Assembly: GCA_035610835.1 (NCBI GenBank)
Contig: CM069447.1
Span: 19,130,043 to 19,194,042, forward strand
Length of the DNA: 64,000 bases
Reading direction: 5' to 3'
Source of the DNA: Ophiura sarsii
Lineage: Eukaryota; Echinodermata; Ophiuroidea; Amphilepidida; Ophiuridae
The translations under genes and the position numbers were made by a program. The notes under the pieces are model-generated. The model was not told the DNA's origin and made no database searches. It was given only the letters and a program-made list of their open reading frames with translations. Numbering within the stretch: the stretch's first letter is position 1; every line of letters starts with the position of its first letter. Shown here one piece after another: positions 46,508-57,749 of this stretch.

Positions 46508-47604
46508 ATCTACTAAAGATAGCAATTTCATATAAGCCGGCCGGGTAATTGTTTGAGTGTTTTTGTTGTTGTTTTAACCGCCAAATGTTCAATTTAAATG
46601 TTTAAGTGGAGGTCCTATAAACGGAACGGAACTTGACCCTCATTACGCCACATTTAAAATGGGTTTGCTATCTACTGAAGATAACAATTATAGCCGTTCA
46701 AAACGGTCACTGTTTAACACTTACTCTAGTGTAGGCCTTCGGTAAGTTATTAAAGGGCTATCCTTATAATATCCTATTGCCTTGCCACACCGACTGTGGC
46801 GTAACGAGACCTTTTCATTGGGAGTACATGTACATGTAGGGCAAACAGGTACTATCTTTGACATCTGAACTAAACCAAATTTACCTCTTTATATTTTTTT
46901 TGGGGGGGGGGGGGGAGTGGGCGAGGTTAGTGCACCTCACCCTCCCTCCTGGTGTAGTACATTTCTTAATTCTTTCCCTTTCACATTTACTTTCACTCAA
47001 GAACATACCGGAAAAGGCCATTCAGCATGTATAGCAATCAAAGGTAAAGGCCGTGGCGTTCCCAAACCGATGTGAAAATTGAAACAGAGCTATCATCTTC
47101 ATCATCATAATAATTAATAATGAGACATTGTTCATCCACACGGTTATCCCCCACCACCACTTTGGGTTCCCTCAATTTCAATGTTGGTGGAGGAGGTGTG
47201 TCACCATGCCCCTAACTCCGGTCGATGACGCCCTGCCTTGTGGCCTTAATAACTATAAAGACCGTAAGAGACTTTATCGACCAATAATGCACAACATTTT
47301 CGTTCTTTATTTTGTACCCTTCTTCCTCCTCTTTTATTTTGTACAAGGAATCGCGGGGAGGAAGGGGCAGTAGCGAACACAAGAATTTGTGACTGGGGGG
47401 GGGGGGGGGGCAGGGCACGGACTATTTTTCCTCTGTCTGACTTGGGGCGAAGAAGCCCTTTTGCCGCCGAGTGAGAACTTGAGGCGGAGGGATTTGTGAC
47501 ATGGTTTAGTGAGCTCCATAAAGATGAAGTGACCACTCCCCCCCCCCCCCCCCCCCCCCCCCCCACCCCCGACTGACCATTCTACCATTCTCCCCCGACT
47601 TTCC

Positions 47605-47800
47605 CCCTAGCTGGAGATTCAAAACCCATACCCATTTCTAAGGGTGATTTTCGCGAAAATAGACCTAATTTTGGCAAATTTTCGCGAAAATCGCGAAAGC
47701 AGGACCCATGTCTAAGGATATTTCACTGAAAAGCCTACCCATGGCTAAGGATGTCTCATGAAAAAGCGACCCACTGGAGCGGCACATCCCCGTATACCTG
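47605..47800. repeat. ACCCATNTCTAAGGG-type repeat with GCGGCAC end
   Basis: GGAGATTCAAAACCCATACC, several (G/A)ACCCAT..CTAAGG words and a final GAGCGGCACATCCCC, then a poly-C run. The same organisation reappears at 63722-64000. Confidence 0.7.
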
Positions 47801-48101
47801 ACATACGCGAGTACCCCCCCCCCCCCCCCCCCCCCCCGGGACATGACCCAATCTCCCCTAGCTATAGAATCTGTTGAGATAGTATTTATGTATCCTATTT
47901 CGCAATCAAATCTAGTCAATCTGCATGTAGGTTATGACTACCAATAGTAAGTCTAAGCCACGACTGCTACCCTAAAATGGCCGTTTTCGATTGAAAAACC
48001 AGGTTTATCGACGAAAAAACAGGTTTTTGACTTGACGCGAAGAAGCCCTTTTCCGCCTAGTGAGCATGTTTTTCCCAAACCTGGTAAAATAATCCATTTC
48101 C

Positions 48102-48275
48102 GTAAAGATAGGGATATGCAGGGGTATGTTTGTAGGCCTACACATAAGGCTGATTTTTCTAATCCTTACAGGTGGAAGTTCATAAATGTGATACAATTTA
48201 AAATGTACAAATCCCAGATGTTATCATAAAATAATATAATTGATGGCGCTGTCTCCAGACTGTATATCCCTTTAG
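48102..48275. repeat. GATTTTTCTAATCCTTACAG-type dispersed repeat
   Basis: Shares TTTTTCTAATCCTTACAG, ATACAATT and GGCGCTGTCTCC with 37165-37316 and 52380-52545. Ends (GTAAAGATAGGGATATGCA / TATATCCCTTTAG) are weakly inverted, as in the TTAA elements. Confidence 0.55.
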
Positions 48276-48480
48276 TGACCACTCCAGCTCACCCGAATGA
48301 CCATTGTCTCCCGACTGCCCCACCCTCTTCCCTTGACGCACGCAACTGTGGAGGGAGTGGCATATGACCCAAGCTCACCTAGCTACAGGATCTGTTGATA
48401 TAGTATTTTTATTTCACAATCAAATCTAGTCAAATGACCAAATCTAGTAAGCCTATAAGCCACGATTGCTACCCCTTGAC
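48245..48480. repeat. Partial third copy (unit C) of the duplicated segment
   Basis: GTGACCACTCCAGC ... GAGTGGCA(T/C)ATGAC ... CTAGCTACAGGATCTGTTGA ... CAATCAAATCTAGTCAA follow the order of 44415-44525 plus 45157-45270. It has no insertion at the TA site, where it reads CTACAGG. Confidence 0.7.
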
Positions 48481-48996
48481 CGGTATACTTCATGTACTAA
48501 CCATCATGATCATTTCAAATTATTATAACTGTTCAAGTCTTGAAAAATCTGTTGAAATTCCCTGATCATTTTGCTAAGCAAATGTGTAGAGCTGCTTTGA
48601 TCCAAGTCTATAACGCATTTTTACCAGTTGTACATTATTGCAACAAGACTAAATGTTAGCCATGGCAGGTTTGAGCATTTTTCTTGTGTCTGGTCCCTCA
48701 AGACCCCAAGATTCACTCACTATCTGCATGGATCTGACCAGATACACAATGAAATGGTGTTAGATTTGATTTCAACTCCCAATTATATTTTCCAAAACCA
48801 TTTGTCTCAAATTACTGCACATGTGCAAATGTTATGTGTGATGATAAGGTCAGGTCATAAAATGTACCCCACCCTTTGCTTTGACCACATGCCAGGCCAC
48901 TGTCACTGACCAGTTGGTGGGCATTGGGTCTAGTCATTATACCAATTGCTTATCCCACTGCTTATATAACTGGTATTCTGTCCTAAATCGATCAAA

Positions 48997-49292
48997 ATGG
49001 CTGCGGTTGTACCGGTAATTGAGTTCCTTAAAACCTCTAAAGGCAAAGATGCCGTTTCCGTGGACGGCCAAATCTACACGAAGAAAATGCAGACGGCTAC
49101 GGCTATCTACTGGAGATGCCAGAATCGGGGATGTAATGCTAAATTGCAGATGACAGCAGATAGGCAGCACCACTTCAGAAAGGGTGACCATGTGCACCTG
49201 CCTAGTCCTGAGAATATCACCAAAGTGAAAGCTGTCAATAGACTGAAAGATGCAGCGAAACAGGACAACACCCCAGTGCCGACTCTGTACAG
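48997..49292 (+). CDS. FLYWCH/MULE-transposase protein, exon 1 (FLYWCH zinc finger)
   Basis: ATG at 48997 in AAAATGG context opens 98 codons plus two bases before the donor CAG|GTGAGT (GT at 49293). The domain starts almost at once: F10 in EFLKTSKGKDAV, then GQIY, Y38-W39-R-C41, C46, and H65-V-H67, followed by LPSPE. F..Y, W-x-C, C and H-x-H spacing defines a FLYWCH zinc finger, a DNA- or protein-binding fold related to WRKY/GCM1 and repeatedly found next to MULE transposases. No upstream exon is needed, since the finger is complete. The phase left by the donor (two bases, AG) matches exon 2 exactly, giving AGA. Minus-strand frames over this exon are shadows. The protein probably acts in the nucleus. 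No gene symbol can be given. Confidence 0.85.
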
Positions 49293-49485
49293 GTGAGTTT
49301 ATGCACACTATTACCTATGTTTATTTGGTGTGAATACATGTATGACCAACAATTAGCCCAAGGAGAGACTAAAAATAGTATTTTACCAGGAGCTACTTTG
49401 CTCAGACTGTTTTGTAGCTTGTGTTTATCTTGATTCGACATCATATTTAAATGTATTTCGAGCTTATAGAAAACATGAACAACAC

Positions 49486-50016
49486 CCGGCCCCCCCCAAC
49501 TTCAACACAAAAGTTGGTAACCATGACTGTTCTAAAAATCGCGGAAAATGGGTATATTTTCAATTGTCAGCGCTGACTAGTGACAGCAAAATCATGAAAA
49601 TATGGGGTATTTCAGGAATAAGTCTCCACGAAATTCGAAAAAGGGGTATTTTACGAAGAGGAAAAAACAAGAAACATCACAGTATGGATTTAATATTTTG
49701 ATTAGAACATGGCAACAAGCAAAATACACCATTTGGAGTACACCAGTTTATAACACAGGACCATAAACGCCTGTTACTGTTGGGAGCAACACGTTTTGAT
49801 CTATAATGTATGTATATAGTGTCTTGTAAAAGGGGTGTTTGAAATGCATGAAATGATTCATTGAAAACCAAAAAAAGGGGTATTATTCACCCCAATTTTG
49901 TCCTCGTTTTTGCCAAAAAGGGGGGTTAAATTGTTGAAAAATCCTTGCAAAGGGGTACTTTGAAAAAATGAAGAACAGTCATGGTTACCAACTTATGTGT
50001 TGAGTTGGGGGACCGG
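49486..50016. mobile_element. Foldback miniature element in the intron
   Basis: Left CCAACTTCAACACAAAAGTT ... GGTAACCATGACTGTTCT pairs with right AGAACAGTCATGGTTACC ... GTGTTGAGTTGGGGGACCGG. 531 bp, C/G-rich tips (CCGGCCCCCC / GGGGGACCGG). Target duplication unclear. Confidence 0.75.
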
Positions 50017-50459
50017 GGAACAAACTTGCCTTCATTTTATTTTATTTTTAAAAAGTATTTTTATTTTTTTACACCATTTTAAATCACCTTTTCTGATTTT
50101 AGGTTTCCAACTTTTAGGGATTGAGGTTTCAGAGTTGTGATATACCCAAGGTTTTTATTATAGTAACTATTTAAGATTCCTTCATAATATCCTCAGTTAA
50201 ATTCCCCACTGAATAATGGTATGAGTTGAACTTGGCAAGTTTCAAGAGGCTATCTGGGATCTATTTCATGGCAACCGTAGGTAAATAGACCCAGAGCCCT
50301 CCTAATTTTCTCCCGTTGAATATAATTGGCTAATTTTCAAGATTTAGAATACCCTAACCCTACCATCCCAATTCCTCACTATAAAATACACCCGCGTGAG
50401 GCTCGTTCTTTGGAAGTCCCCATCGAAGACATTCAGTGGTAGAGTTTACGGAAGTTCTT

Positions 50460-50866
50460 ATTAGGCCAAGTACAAAAATGTAAAGCAGTTTCTCGTCCCC
50501 TCGTGCACCATTTTCAGGAATACTATGTTTTTCTTTTTTTTCTTCTTTCTCTTTTTCATAACTTTTAAAAAAACTATTTAAAAGGCTGACATCTTGGTAA
50601 TAGATTTACTTACCCCAAGTGAGCATTTTAAAACAGGTTTTGTGTAAACCCCCCCCCCCCCCCAACCCCTCAACCCCCAACCAAGAAATAAAAAGTTTTT
50701 ACAAAGGTCTCGTGCTCTTCAAGCTATACGCAACCAATCGTGCAATACCACGCTGGTAATGGTAATTTTGCATTGTTTACTTTTTAGAAAAATGCCCTCA
50801 TCCTCCTCTTTTTTCAAAAGTTAGGACGAGAAACCAGTTTTTATTTTTATTTGGCCCTAAATTGTT
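50460..50866. mobile_element. TA-flanked miniature element in the intron
   Basis: Left TTAGGCCAAGTACAAAAATG..CAGTTTCTCGTCC; right GGACGAGAAACCAG..TTTGGCCCTAA. Inverted ends about 38 bp. TA lies at both borders. The C run at 50649-50663 is central. Confidence 0.65.
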
Positions 50867-50946
50867 TAATATTACTTTGATGAATTATTGAAGTATTAAA
50901 AATGTTTATTTTATATCTTCAGTCTGTTAAAATGAAGAGCTTAGTT

Positions 50947-51470
50947 CCAAAAGGCGCTAACTCACTTTTTGAAAAAAAATGAGTAAGGTGCAAAACATGA
51001 AAGAGAGTTACAAAATACATCTTTTAAACTTTGTTCTACATCTGTAGCATGTTCGGTCCAAAGTTATGACCCTCTGTAATTTCCGGAAATTCACTATTTG
51101 TTAAGCCAAAATTGTGGAAATATGGTTCTTTTATCATGGTAAAACATTGATAGGAATGTCCTTAATGAAATGCAATGAAGAAAACATAAAATGTATGGGA
51201 TTATTGTTTTGAAAATTGCACACAAACAAAATTGTTGTTAATTAAAAAAATGTGCCCAATTGTCCACATTTTCAGTTTTCTCACAAAATATCAAAAATTC
51301 ATAATTAAAAAAGTTGAAAAGGTATTTGAATGCGGTTTTCTGTTTTCAATGTGATTGGATATTGTCTTTCAGGTGTACCTTATCTGGAAATAAAGATTGC
51401 TTGGTAAAGTGGTTTTTGAAAATTGGTCGAAACATTTTTGTTCCAAAAGGCGCTAACTCACTAATTTCCG
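50947..51470. repeat. TTCCAAAAGGCGCTAACTCA direct repeat
   Basis: The 22-base word beginning TTCCAAAAGGCGCTAACTCA occurs at about 50946 and again at about 51440, roughly 494 bp apart, with different flanks. This may be the direct terminal parts of an old element. Confidence 0.5.
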
Positions 51471-51542
51471 AAAATAAAGAAAGACATAGGAAATACAGTG
51501 AAAATCAAAAAAATGAAATCAAACCAATTTTTAAACTTCCAT

Positions 51543-51852
51543 ACGCCCTCTATTCATTTTTAGAAAGTAGATTTTCTTGCAGATTTACCTTTCTGATCAT
51601 AAATCGTACATACATTCCAAGTTACAGAGCGATACGATTCCTAATTACCTCAAATTGGTTTTAGAGGGAATTTAGACTAGCGTAAAATAATTTGTCGGAC
51701 AAAAATCGTCATCCGACAGTTTATTTTTATTCATGATTTTGAAGTAATTAAGAATCGTATCGCCCTGTAACTTGGAATGTATGTACGATTTATGATCAGA
51801 AATGTAAATCTACAAGAAAATCTGCTTTCAATTTTTTTATGTTGAGGGCGTT
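51543..51852. mobile_element. Near-complete palindrome in the intron
   Basis: Arms of about 115-120 bp: ACGCCCTC..AGATTTTCTTGCAGATTTAC..CGTACATACATTCCAAGT on the left is mirrored at 51736-51852, closed by a GTCGGAC..GTCCGAC-like centre. The plus-strand 116-codon frame at 51314 runs into it and is not a gene. Confidence 0.8.
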
Positions 51853-52174
51853 CCCTGGAAAGATCACATAATATACCTTTAAGAAAATGTATAAAGACAA
51901 AAACTATTCTGGCCTAGAGATTATTGGACGAAATGTTGTATAATTTCCCACAGAGACCGATCTCCCATCTGGATTCTGGATTATTAGTGTGTCTTGATGT
52001 TATTGTATGATTTTTTATGGGACTACATCATTGGGTGGTATGTGGCCAAGGAGACACGCAGTCAGACACGTTTTATAATCATAGCTAATTTATAGATGTG
52101 CATACAGATAATAAAGACATGACCAGTATAGAATTGAGGCAAGTTTAATATCACATCGGGATAACCTTGATTTG

Positions 52175-52548
52175 TTAAAGGGATATGCATGGGTGTTCGT
52201 GTTTTGGGTCCTCAAAAAAGAAAATTGCTTCACAACTAATGATAAACATGACACATGTTTAAAAAATCAATAACATATGAAAGAGATAGTTATATTCTTA
52301 GGAAATGCGAATGTTAAGCTTATTACATTCATATTCAGCGTGTACTAAACGTCTTGTCTGATATCAGACAAGGATATCTTAATCAAATTTTTGTTGTACA
52401 AAGAGGGTTGATTTTTCTTAATCCTTACAGTTGGAAGTTAATACATATAATTATAATACAATTGTAAAAAGGTACAAATCTCAGTTTTAATCATAATATA
52501 ATATAATTAAGGGCGCAGCCTCCAGCACATCACTGCATATGCCTTTAA
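52175..52548. mobile_element. TTAA-flanked miniature element in the intron
   Basis: TTAAAGGGATATGCATGGGT and complement of TGCATATGCCTTTAA with TTAA at 52175 and 52545. The right half carries the dispersed GATTTTTCTTAATCCTTACAG segment seen at 37165 and 48150. Confidence 0.75.
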
Positions 52549-53190
52549 CTATAACGTATGCTTTAACTGACTCAAAACCCAATTAACATATTTTATAATT
52601 GCTGCAGCAACAAAACACAAACTAGTTCCACACTCAAAGTATTGTCTAGGTAGAACATAAAATATGCACTCTATTTTAGGTTGGTGTTCCGCAATTTTAC
52701 TAAAAGTAATAGTAATAAGTACGAAAATCACTAGTATTAAGTTGACTACGTAATAACCCGATTAAAGGGGCATTGAGAGATGTATCGATTCTAAATGAGC
52801 AAATAACGTAAAGATAAATCATTAACATAGCCCAAATCCAAAATGTCATACAATTCCGACATCGCCTTCATCATGTTCATGCCAAATAAGCAAATAACAG
52901 CTTACGGGTTGAGATTTGCCGCGAAAGATCGCATGTAAAATGATAACATAAACTAAGAAAATCATGAACTTTTATATGATGAACGGCGAATGTTGGTAAA
53001 CTGTTTCATATGGGTTGCTCTTAACCAATTTTAACCAAATAAAATTCTTATTAAAGCTGATTGATTTTAAGTTTTGTTTACTTTTAAAATTATTTTGGTG
53101 ACAAATGCTCATATTTCTTTTTAAAAATCCTTCAAGTTGAGTACTTTTTGTACTCACCCTGTACATGCATTGCTTATCACTACCTTTATA

Positions 53191-53549
53191 GGGACGCACC
53201 ATTTGATTTTCAGGGTGGGGGTATGGAAGTTGTGGTCGTGCGGAATTTCTTTGTTTTTCGTCACCGAAGTAGGCGGATTTCTTTTTTCGGCGGCGGCAAG
53301 TTTTTTAATTTTTTTTAGCAAAGGCGGCAAAGTTTTTTTATAGGTTTTTTACTGTTTTTCTTACATTGAATTGGGTGAGTCATCTTCTTTTTTTACTCAG
53401 CAGTGGGTCATCTTTTTTTTCCTGGTTGGTGGGCAAACTGCAAAGTTGTTTTTTTCCTGGATAGAAGGCAAAGGTTTTTTTTATAAACTTCCATGCCCCC
53501 ACCCCCCCCCCCCCCCCCCCCCCCCCCTGAGTATCTAATGGTGCGTCCC
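53191..53549. mobile_element. Harbinger-like miniature element (GGGACGCACCAT), copy B
   Basis: GGGACGCACCATTTGATTTTC and CTAATGGTGCGTCCC ends. Flanks are ATA (left) and TTA (right), so the 3-bp duplication is imperfect here. It is in the opposite orientation to copy C and carries a run of about 25 C. Confidence 0.8.
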
Positions 53550-54296
53550 TTATACAGATCCATTTTCTCAGAGGCAGTTCCCAGACCATTGTGAAAACTA
53601 CTAAGAATCCATCACTTACTGTGAGAATAATTGGCTAAACTACATACTGTTTTGATAGGTTTACGGCCTCATGTCTGAAATTGTTTGCAAACCATCGGAT
53701 TGCTGAAACAAAAACATGTTTATTATGCATATTATATGATAGTCAATGACAAATGTGAATGCCCACATGTTTGCCAACAAAATGGTTTTTTTAAAACCAA
53801 ATGTAATCATCCATTGTGCAATGTTGCTTAAACATACATAATGTAACGTAAATATCTAAAATATCAGCTTTTATATTTCAATACATTGTAATAAGCCTAA
53901 TTATTGTCACATGCTAAAAATAGATATTTAGGATCTGCAGCAAAGAACCCATTATTTATAGGGTGCATCAAAACATGATTAAACACACTTGTTGACCTAT
54001 TTACTCTGCACTATTTCCAATGTGCCAGTGATTTTATTTATGACATTTTGCAATCTTATGCCACTAACGGTAACGTACATTGTATTTCTGAAGTTCAAGT
54101 GTTTATCAACGATTGTATGTTTCAGTAAATGCTTGCATCACGACCTTTGTTAAACTTGACTCCTTGATATGTAACAAAAAAGTCACAAAAGCAACGTTTA
54201 GCCGCAGCACGTATGCAACGCTCAATTAAACATGCTAAAATGGAGATTTTGACAACTCAACTTATTTTGCATAGCCTATGGAAAATCAGGGCTGTA

Positions 54297-54490
54297 CTTG
54301 GTACCCGCCCGCACGCCGGTGGCGAGTAACCTTTTGCGTCGGGCGGGTAACTTTTCAAATATACACGCCCGGCTGGCTGGTAAGAAGTTTGCTGTTGGTA
54401 AATGAAGATTACTTGTTTGGCTGGTATTAAGTTTACAGTCGGGCTGGTAACTTTTACATGCTACCAGCCCGGCTGGCTGGTTGGAGAAAA
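54297..54490. repeat. GCCCGGCTGGCTGGTAA-like GC-rich tandem repeat
   Basis: CCCGGCTGGCTGG and (T/C)GGGC(T/G)GGTAACTTTT recur four to five times within 190 bp of otherwise AT-rich intron. Confidence 0.65.
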
Positions 54491-54598
54491 AATGAAGGTA
54501 CATGTACACCCCTGTAGAAAATTGCGCTAAGTAATGATTCATTTGTAAAGTAACTAATTTTTTCAGGATTTGTTGGCAATACATTTGGTAAGATAGAC

Positions 54599-55240
54599 TT
54601 AAGGTAATGTTCTGATTTTCAACTTGCAGTTTTCTATTCTACATGAAAGTTCATCATTATAAAAGTCTTATTCCAAAGTTTGAGTTGCATATCTCTAAGG
54701 GACGCACCATTAGATACTCAGGGGGTGGCATGGAAGTTTAAAAAAAACTTTGCCCACTATCCAGGAAAAAAAACTTTGCCCACCAACCAGGAAAAAAGAA
54801 GAAGATGACATCCTGCTGAGTAAAAAAAAAAGAAGATGACTCAAACAACTCAATGTAAAGAAAAACAGTAAAACCTAAAAAAACAACTTTGCCGCCTTTG
54901 CTAAAAAAAAATTTAAAAATTCGGCGGCAAAAAAAGAAAATTCCGCCTACTTCAGAGGCGAAACCCAACTTCCATGCCTCCCCCTGAAAATCAAATGGTG
55001 CGTCCCTAATGGTTCTTATTTTAAAGCTCAAGATGCCGTAACATGTGGCCATTGAGAGTACACAAAATATCGGTGGTTAACCATTTTTCGCGGTAATTCG
55101 GTGTTATTTCACCGATTTCTCCTGAATCATACCGATTTCAGTATGTTAATCAAAAAAATATGATCTTTCATATGATATGAAAATCTCCATATGTTTGAGG
55201 AAAATCGGTGTTATGAAAAGTGATCGGAACATACCTTTAA
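54599..55240. mobile_element. TTAA element (TTAAGGTAATGTTCTGAT), interrupted
   Basis: TTAAGGTAATGTTCTGATTTT at the left and ATCGGAACATACCTTTAA at the right; TTAA at 54599 and 55237. Without the nested Harbinger-like element it is about 330 bp and matches 46222-46507. Confidence 0.75.
54699..55006. mobile_element. Harbinger-like miniature element (GGGACGCACCAT), copy C
   Basis: Exact TAA on both sides (54696-54698, 55007-55009). The paralogous repeat at 46316-46323 (ACTCTAATGG) shows the single, empty TAA. 308 bp; ends GGGACGCACCATTAGATACT and complement. Confidence 0.93.
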
Positions 55241-55670
55241 CTGCTTTTTGAAGAAAAAAAGAGTCCTGGATATGGGATCTTACGGCAAGTTGGGGTACAG
55301 TTGAAAACAATGTCTTTATGAGACAATTTCTGTATGCTAATTCCAAAAAACAATGTTCCCAAAATAATGTTTAAGTTTTGCCCCTCTAGTTTGCATGAAA
55401 CAATCTTGAAAGTCTTTATGAAACAAAAGACTATCTAAAATGATGAGCTTTGAAAGTCTTTGGTTACGGTTTCAGTAGGCCACACTGTTACATGTATATT
55501 AATAGCCCCTGTCCTTGTATAATTATCTATAAGGCCATTCACATCTATCCCATTAATTTAATACTAAGCAATGAGTTGAATGGGGATTATAATTGAAGCT
55601 GATAGATAAATGGATGGCTATATAGCCTGCAGGGTAAATCCAAACAAATAAGAATTGATTTGGTAATTTG

Positions 55671-56177
55671 CAGTGGTGTAGCCAGAGGGAGGAGGGTTAA
55701 TGTTGCATTCCAAGTCTAAATGATTGCATATTGTCATGTTAATTTGCATTAGTAAGAATCTCTCTCTCACATGTCTGTCTTGTCTTTTTTTAAATTTTAA
55801 TATCGACAATGCATCATCTGTGTCGACACGTCGGGAAATCGTCATTGTCGAGGGGCGATCGCTCGCCCCACCCCCCAATATTGATTATGTGTCGGATGAG
55901 ATTGGCACTGTCGGTTCATTTGACCAAAGGAATCATGGAATTATGATGCTCAAAAGTACACAGATGAAAAGTTTTCGCGCGCTATGCGCGCATATTTTTT
56001 TCCCTAAAATGCAATATTGTTTGGTACAAGCTTGTTTAGAACCAAAATGAAGCTCAATCATGCAAAAAAATAGGTGTTAAGTCGAAAACATTTCTCGACT
56101 CATTTCTTGACTCACAACAGTTGTCGGTTCATTTTCATTTCTCGCCCCCTAATATGAATAACCTAGCTACGCCACTG
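55671..56177. mobile_element. hAT-like 507-bp miniature element
   Basis: CAGTGGTGTAGCCAG and CTAGCTACGCCACTG ends with perfect 8-bp duplication GTAATTTG (55663-55670, 56178-56185). The interior has no coding capacity; frames crossing it are not genes. Confidence 0.92.
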
Positions 56178-56591
56178 GTAATTTGACCTTGTTGTGTGCA
56201 TTGAACCATATAATAACGGTTGTGTGTGTGTGAAGCGTAGTTAATCTAGTTTATCTTCCGAAAAAATGGAAGCAACCGAGTGAAAAATTAAGCAAAATGT
56301 GACAGGTTTTGTAGGTTGACCGCGTTTTTAACATATCGTGCAAACTGGTGATAGCACATTTTTTTTATTTTTGAGAGTAGAGATACCCTATAATTTGCGC
56401 TCGCGCGCACATACCGACCTATTTCATATTATTTAACATAAGTTTAATTAGATCCAAGATTGGCGAGAATTATTAAGTTTTTATCTATCCGCGCGCAAAA
56501 GTAATCCAAACGTTTGTGCATGTCACGCAAATGAAGCACATGTGTAATAGCAAGAAATTTTAATTTCATATTTATTTCATTCTCTTTGCAG

Positions 56592-57705
56592 AAATGAGCA
56601 AGCGAGTCTGATGAGAGCGGGTCAAGAAACAGCAGCAGGCATCTTGCCATCGTATGCCAGTCTGGCACCAAGCTTGTACAGGTCACGGCGGTCTGTTATG
56701 CCACCGCTTCCAGCGACCCTCAATGACTTACAAATTCAGGGAGTGCATGGACAAACGTCAAATGGTCTCCCCTTTCTCCTTGAAGACATAGACCAGAATG
56801 ATATCAGAATCATTATATTCTGCACCGAAGTAGATCTGCGCAGAATGTGTATGGACGATACATTATATATGGATGGAACATTCAAAACAGCTCCCCGTCT
56901 CTTCCAACAGATATATACTATCCACAGCTTTACTGATGACTATAAGCAATTCCCCCTAGCATTTTGTTTAATGACATCTAAATCCCAGATAGCTTATACT
57001 CTTCTCTTCCGCTCACTGAAAGCACATGCTGTCCGGTTGGGACTACAGCTGAGCCCCCAACGTATAGTTACGGATTTTGAAGCGGGGATGATCCCAGCTG
57101 TGAGAGCTGAATTTCCTAGAACTTTAAACAGAGGTTGTCACTTCCACTTTGCACAGGCAGTGCATAAAGCTATGAAGAACAATGGCCTTCAACAGGCGTA
57201 TGTAGACCCGAACGATGCACAGGTGCGTGATTTCGTGCGCCATCTTATAGCGCTAGCATTCTTACCTGTAGCCGAAGTCAATTTGGCATGGAATGAATTG
57301 CAGCAGGGCATACCACCGATTCTTCAACCCCTGGTACAGTATTTCAATAATACTTGGATGAATGGCCGATTCCCACTTGTAATGTGGAATGTAGAGAACC
57401 TCCGTAGGCGCACCAATAACAATACAGAGTCGTGGAACCATCATTTTAATGTAATCGTAGGGAAGTGCAATCCAAATATTTGGGAACTTATTGCTGCTCT
57501 CCAGACAGAAGAGACACTCTCAAGAGCTATTCGCGCTCAGGTAGCAGCAGGTCAAGGTGTAGTTCGGCGGAACACTAAATATGAACGCCTGCAGACAAGG
57601 TTGGATACCCTCAAACAACGCTATGATCAAGCCGTCAACAACAGGGTAGCAGCAAGGGCAGACTTCCTTAGAGGTGTTGCTATGAATATGGCAAATTTTC
57701 AGTGA
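56592..57705 (+). CDS. FLYWCH/MULE-transposase protein, exon 2 (MULE transposase domain)
   Basis: After acceptor TTCTCTTTGCAG the frame continues from exon 1 (AG+A = Arg99) into NEQASLMRAGQETAAG and ends at TGA 57703-57705. The joined protein has 469 residues. The MULE (Mutator-like) domain spans about residues 165-300. It shows YMDGTFKTAPRLFQQIY with D193, then PLAFCLMTSKSQIAY, then IVTDFEAG with D260, then GCHFHFAQAVHK (C281, H282, H284), and later NNNTESWNHHF with E378. The D-D-E triad and the C/H motif after the second D are the catalytic layout of MULE enzymes, so the transposase fold appears intact. The C-terminal part is helical and basic with a Leu/Arg coiled-coil-like stretch (about 430-455). 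It may be an active Mutator/Phantom-like transposase or a co-opted host regulator; no terminal inverted repeats were identified around the locus. Confidence 0.88.
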
Positions 57706-57726
57706 TCCTTCATGTAGTTTTGTAGA

Positions 57727-57748
57727 AATAAATGATTGCCTAAATAAA
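57727..57748 (+). terminator. Polyadenylation signals of the FLYWCH/MULE gene
   Basis: Two AATAAA hexamers (57727-57732 and 57743-57748) lie 22-45 bp after the stop codon. That is a normal position for a short 3' UTR. Confidence 0.7.
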
Positions 57749-57749
57749 G

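Larger units (their letters stand above)
45540..47960. repeat. Tandem segmental duplication, unit B
   Basis: Second copy of the 43-45 kb segment; the block TATCTACTAAAGATAGC is at 46507, about 3.04 kb after its partner. It carries the hAT-like insertion at 45717 and a TTAA repeat at 46222, lacks the TA element, and has longer poly-C/G tracts (45983, 47538, 47816). Confidence 0.8.
49293..56591 (+). other. Intron of the FLYWCH/MULE gene, filled with miniature elements
   Basis: A 7,299-bp GT...AG intron, with donor CAGGTGAGT and acceptor TTCTCTTTGCAG. At least seven inverted-repeat elements sit inside (49486, 50460, 51543, 52175, 53191, 54599 with nested 54699, 55671), and none disrupts the splice signals. 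Intronic frames up to 116 codons are parts of these repeats. Confidence 0.8.

Noticed and set aside
43996..47588. Gly-rich or Pro-rich frames of 80-138 codons
   Set aside because: They read through poly-C/poly-G runs and duplicated non-coding blocks, and differ in frame between the two duplicated units.
51314..51664. 116-codon frame in the intron
   Set aside because: The second half lies in the palindromic element at 51543 and the first half has no domain resemblance.
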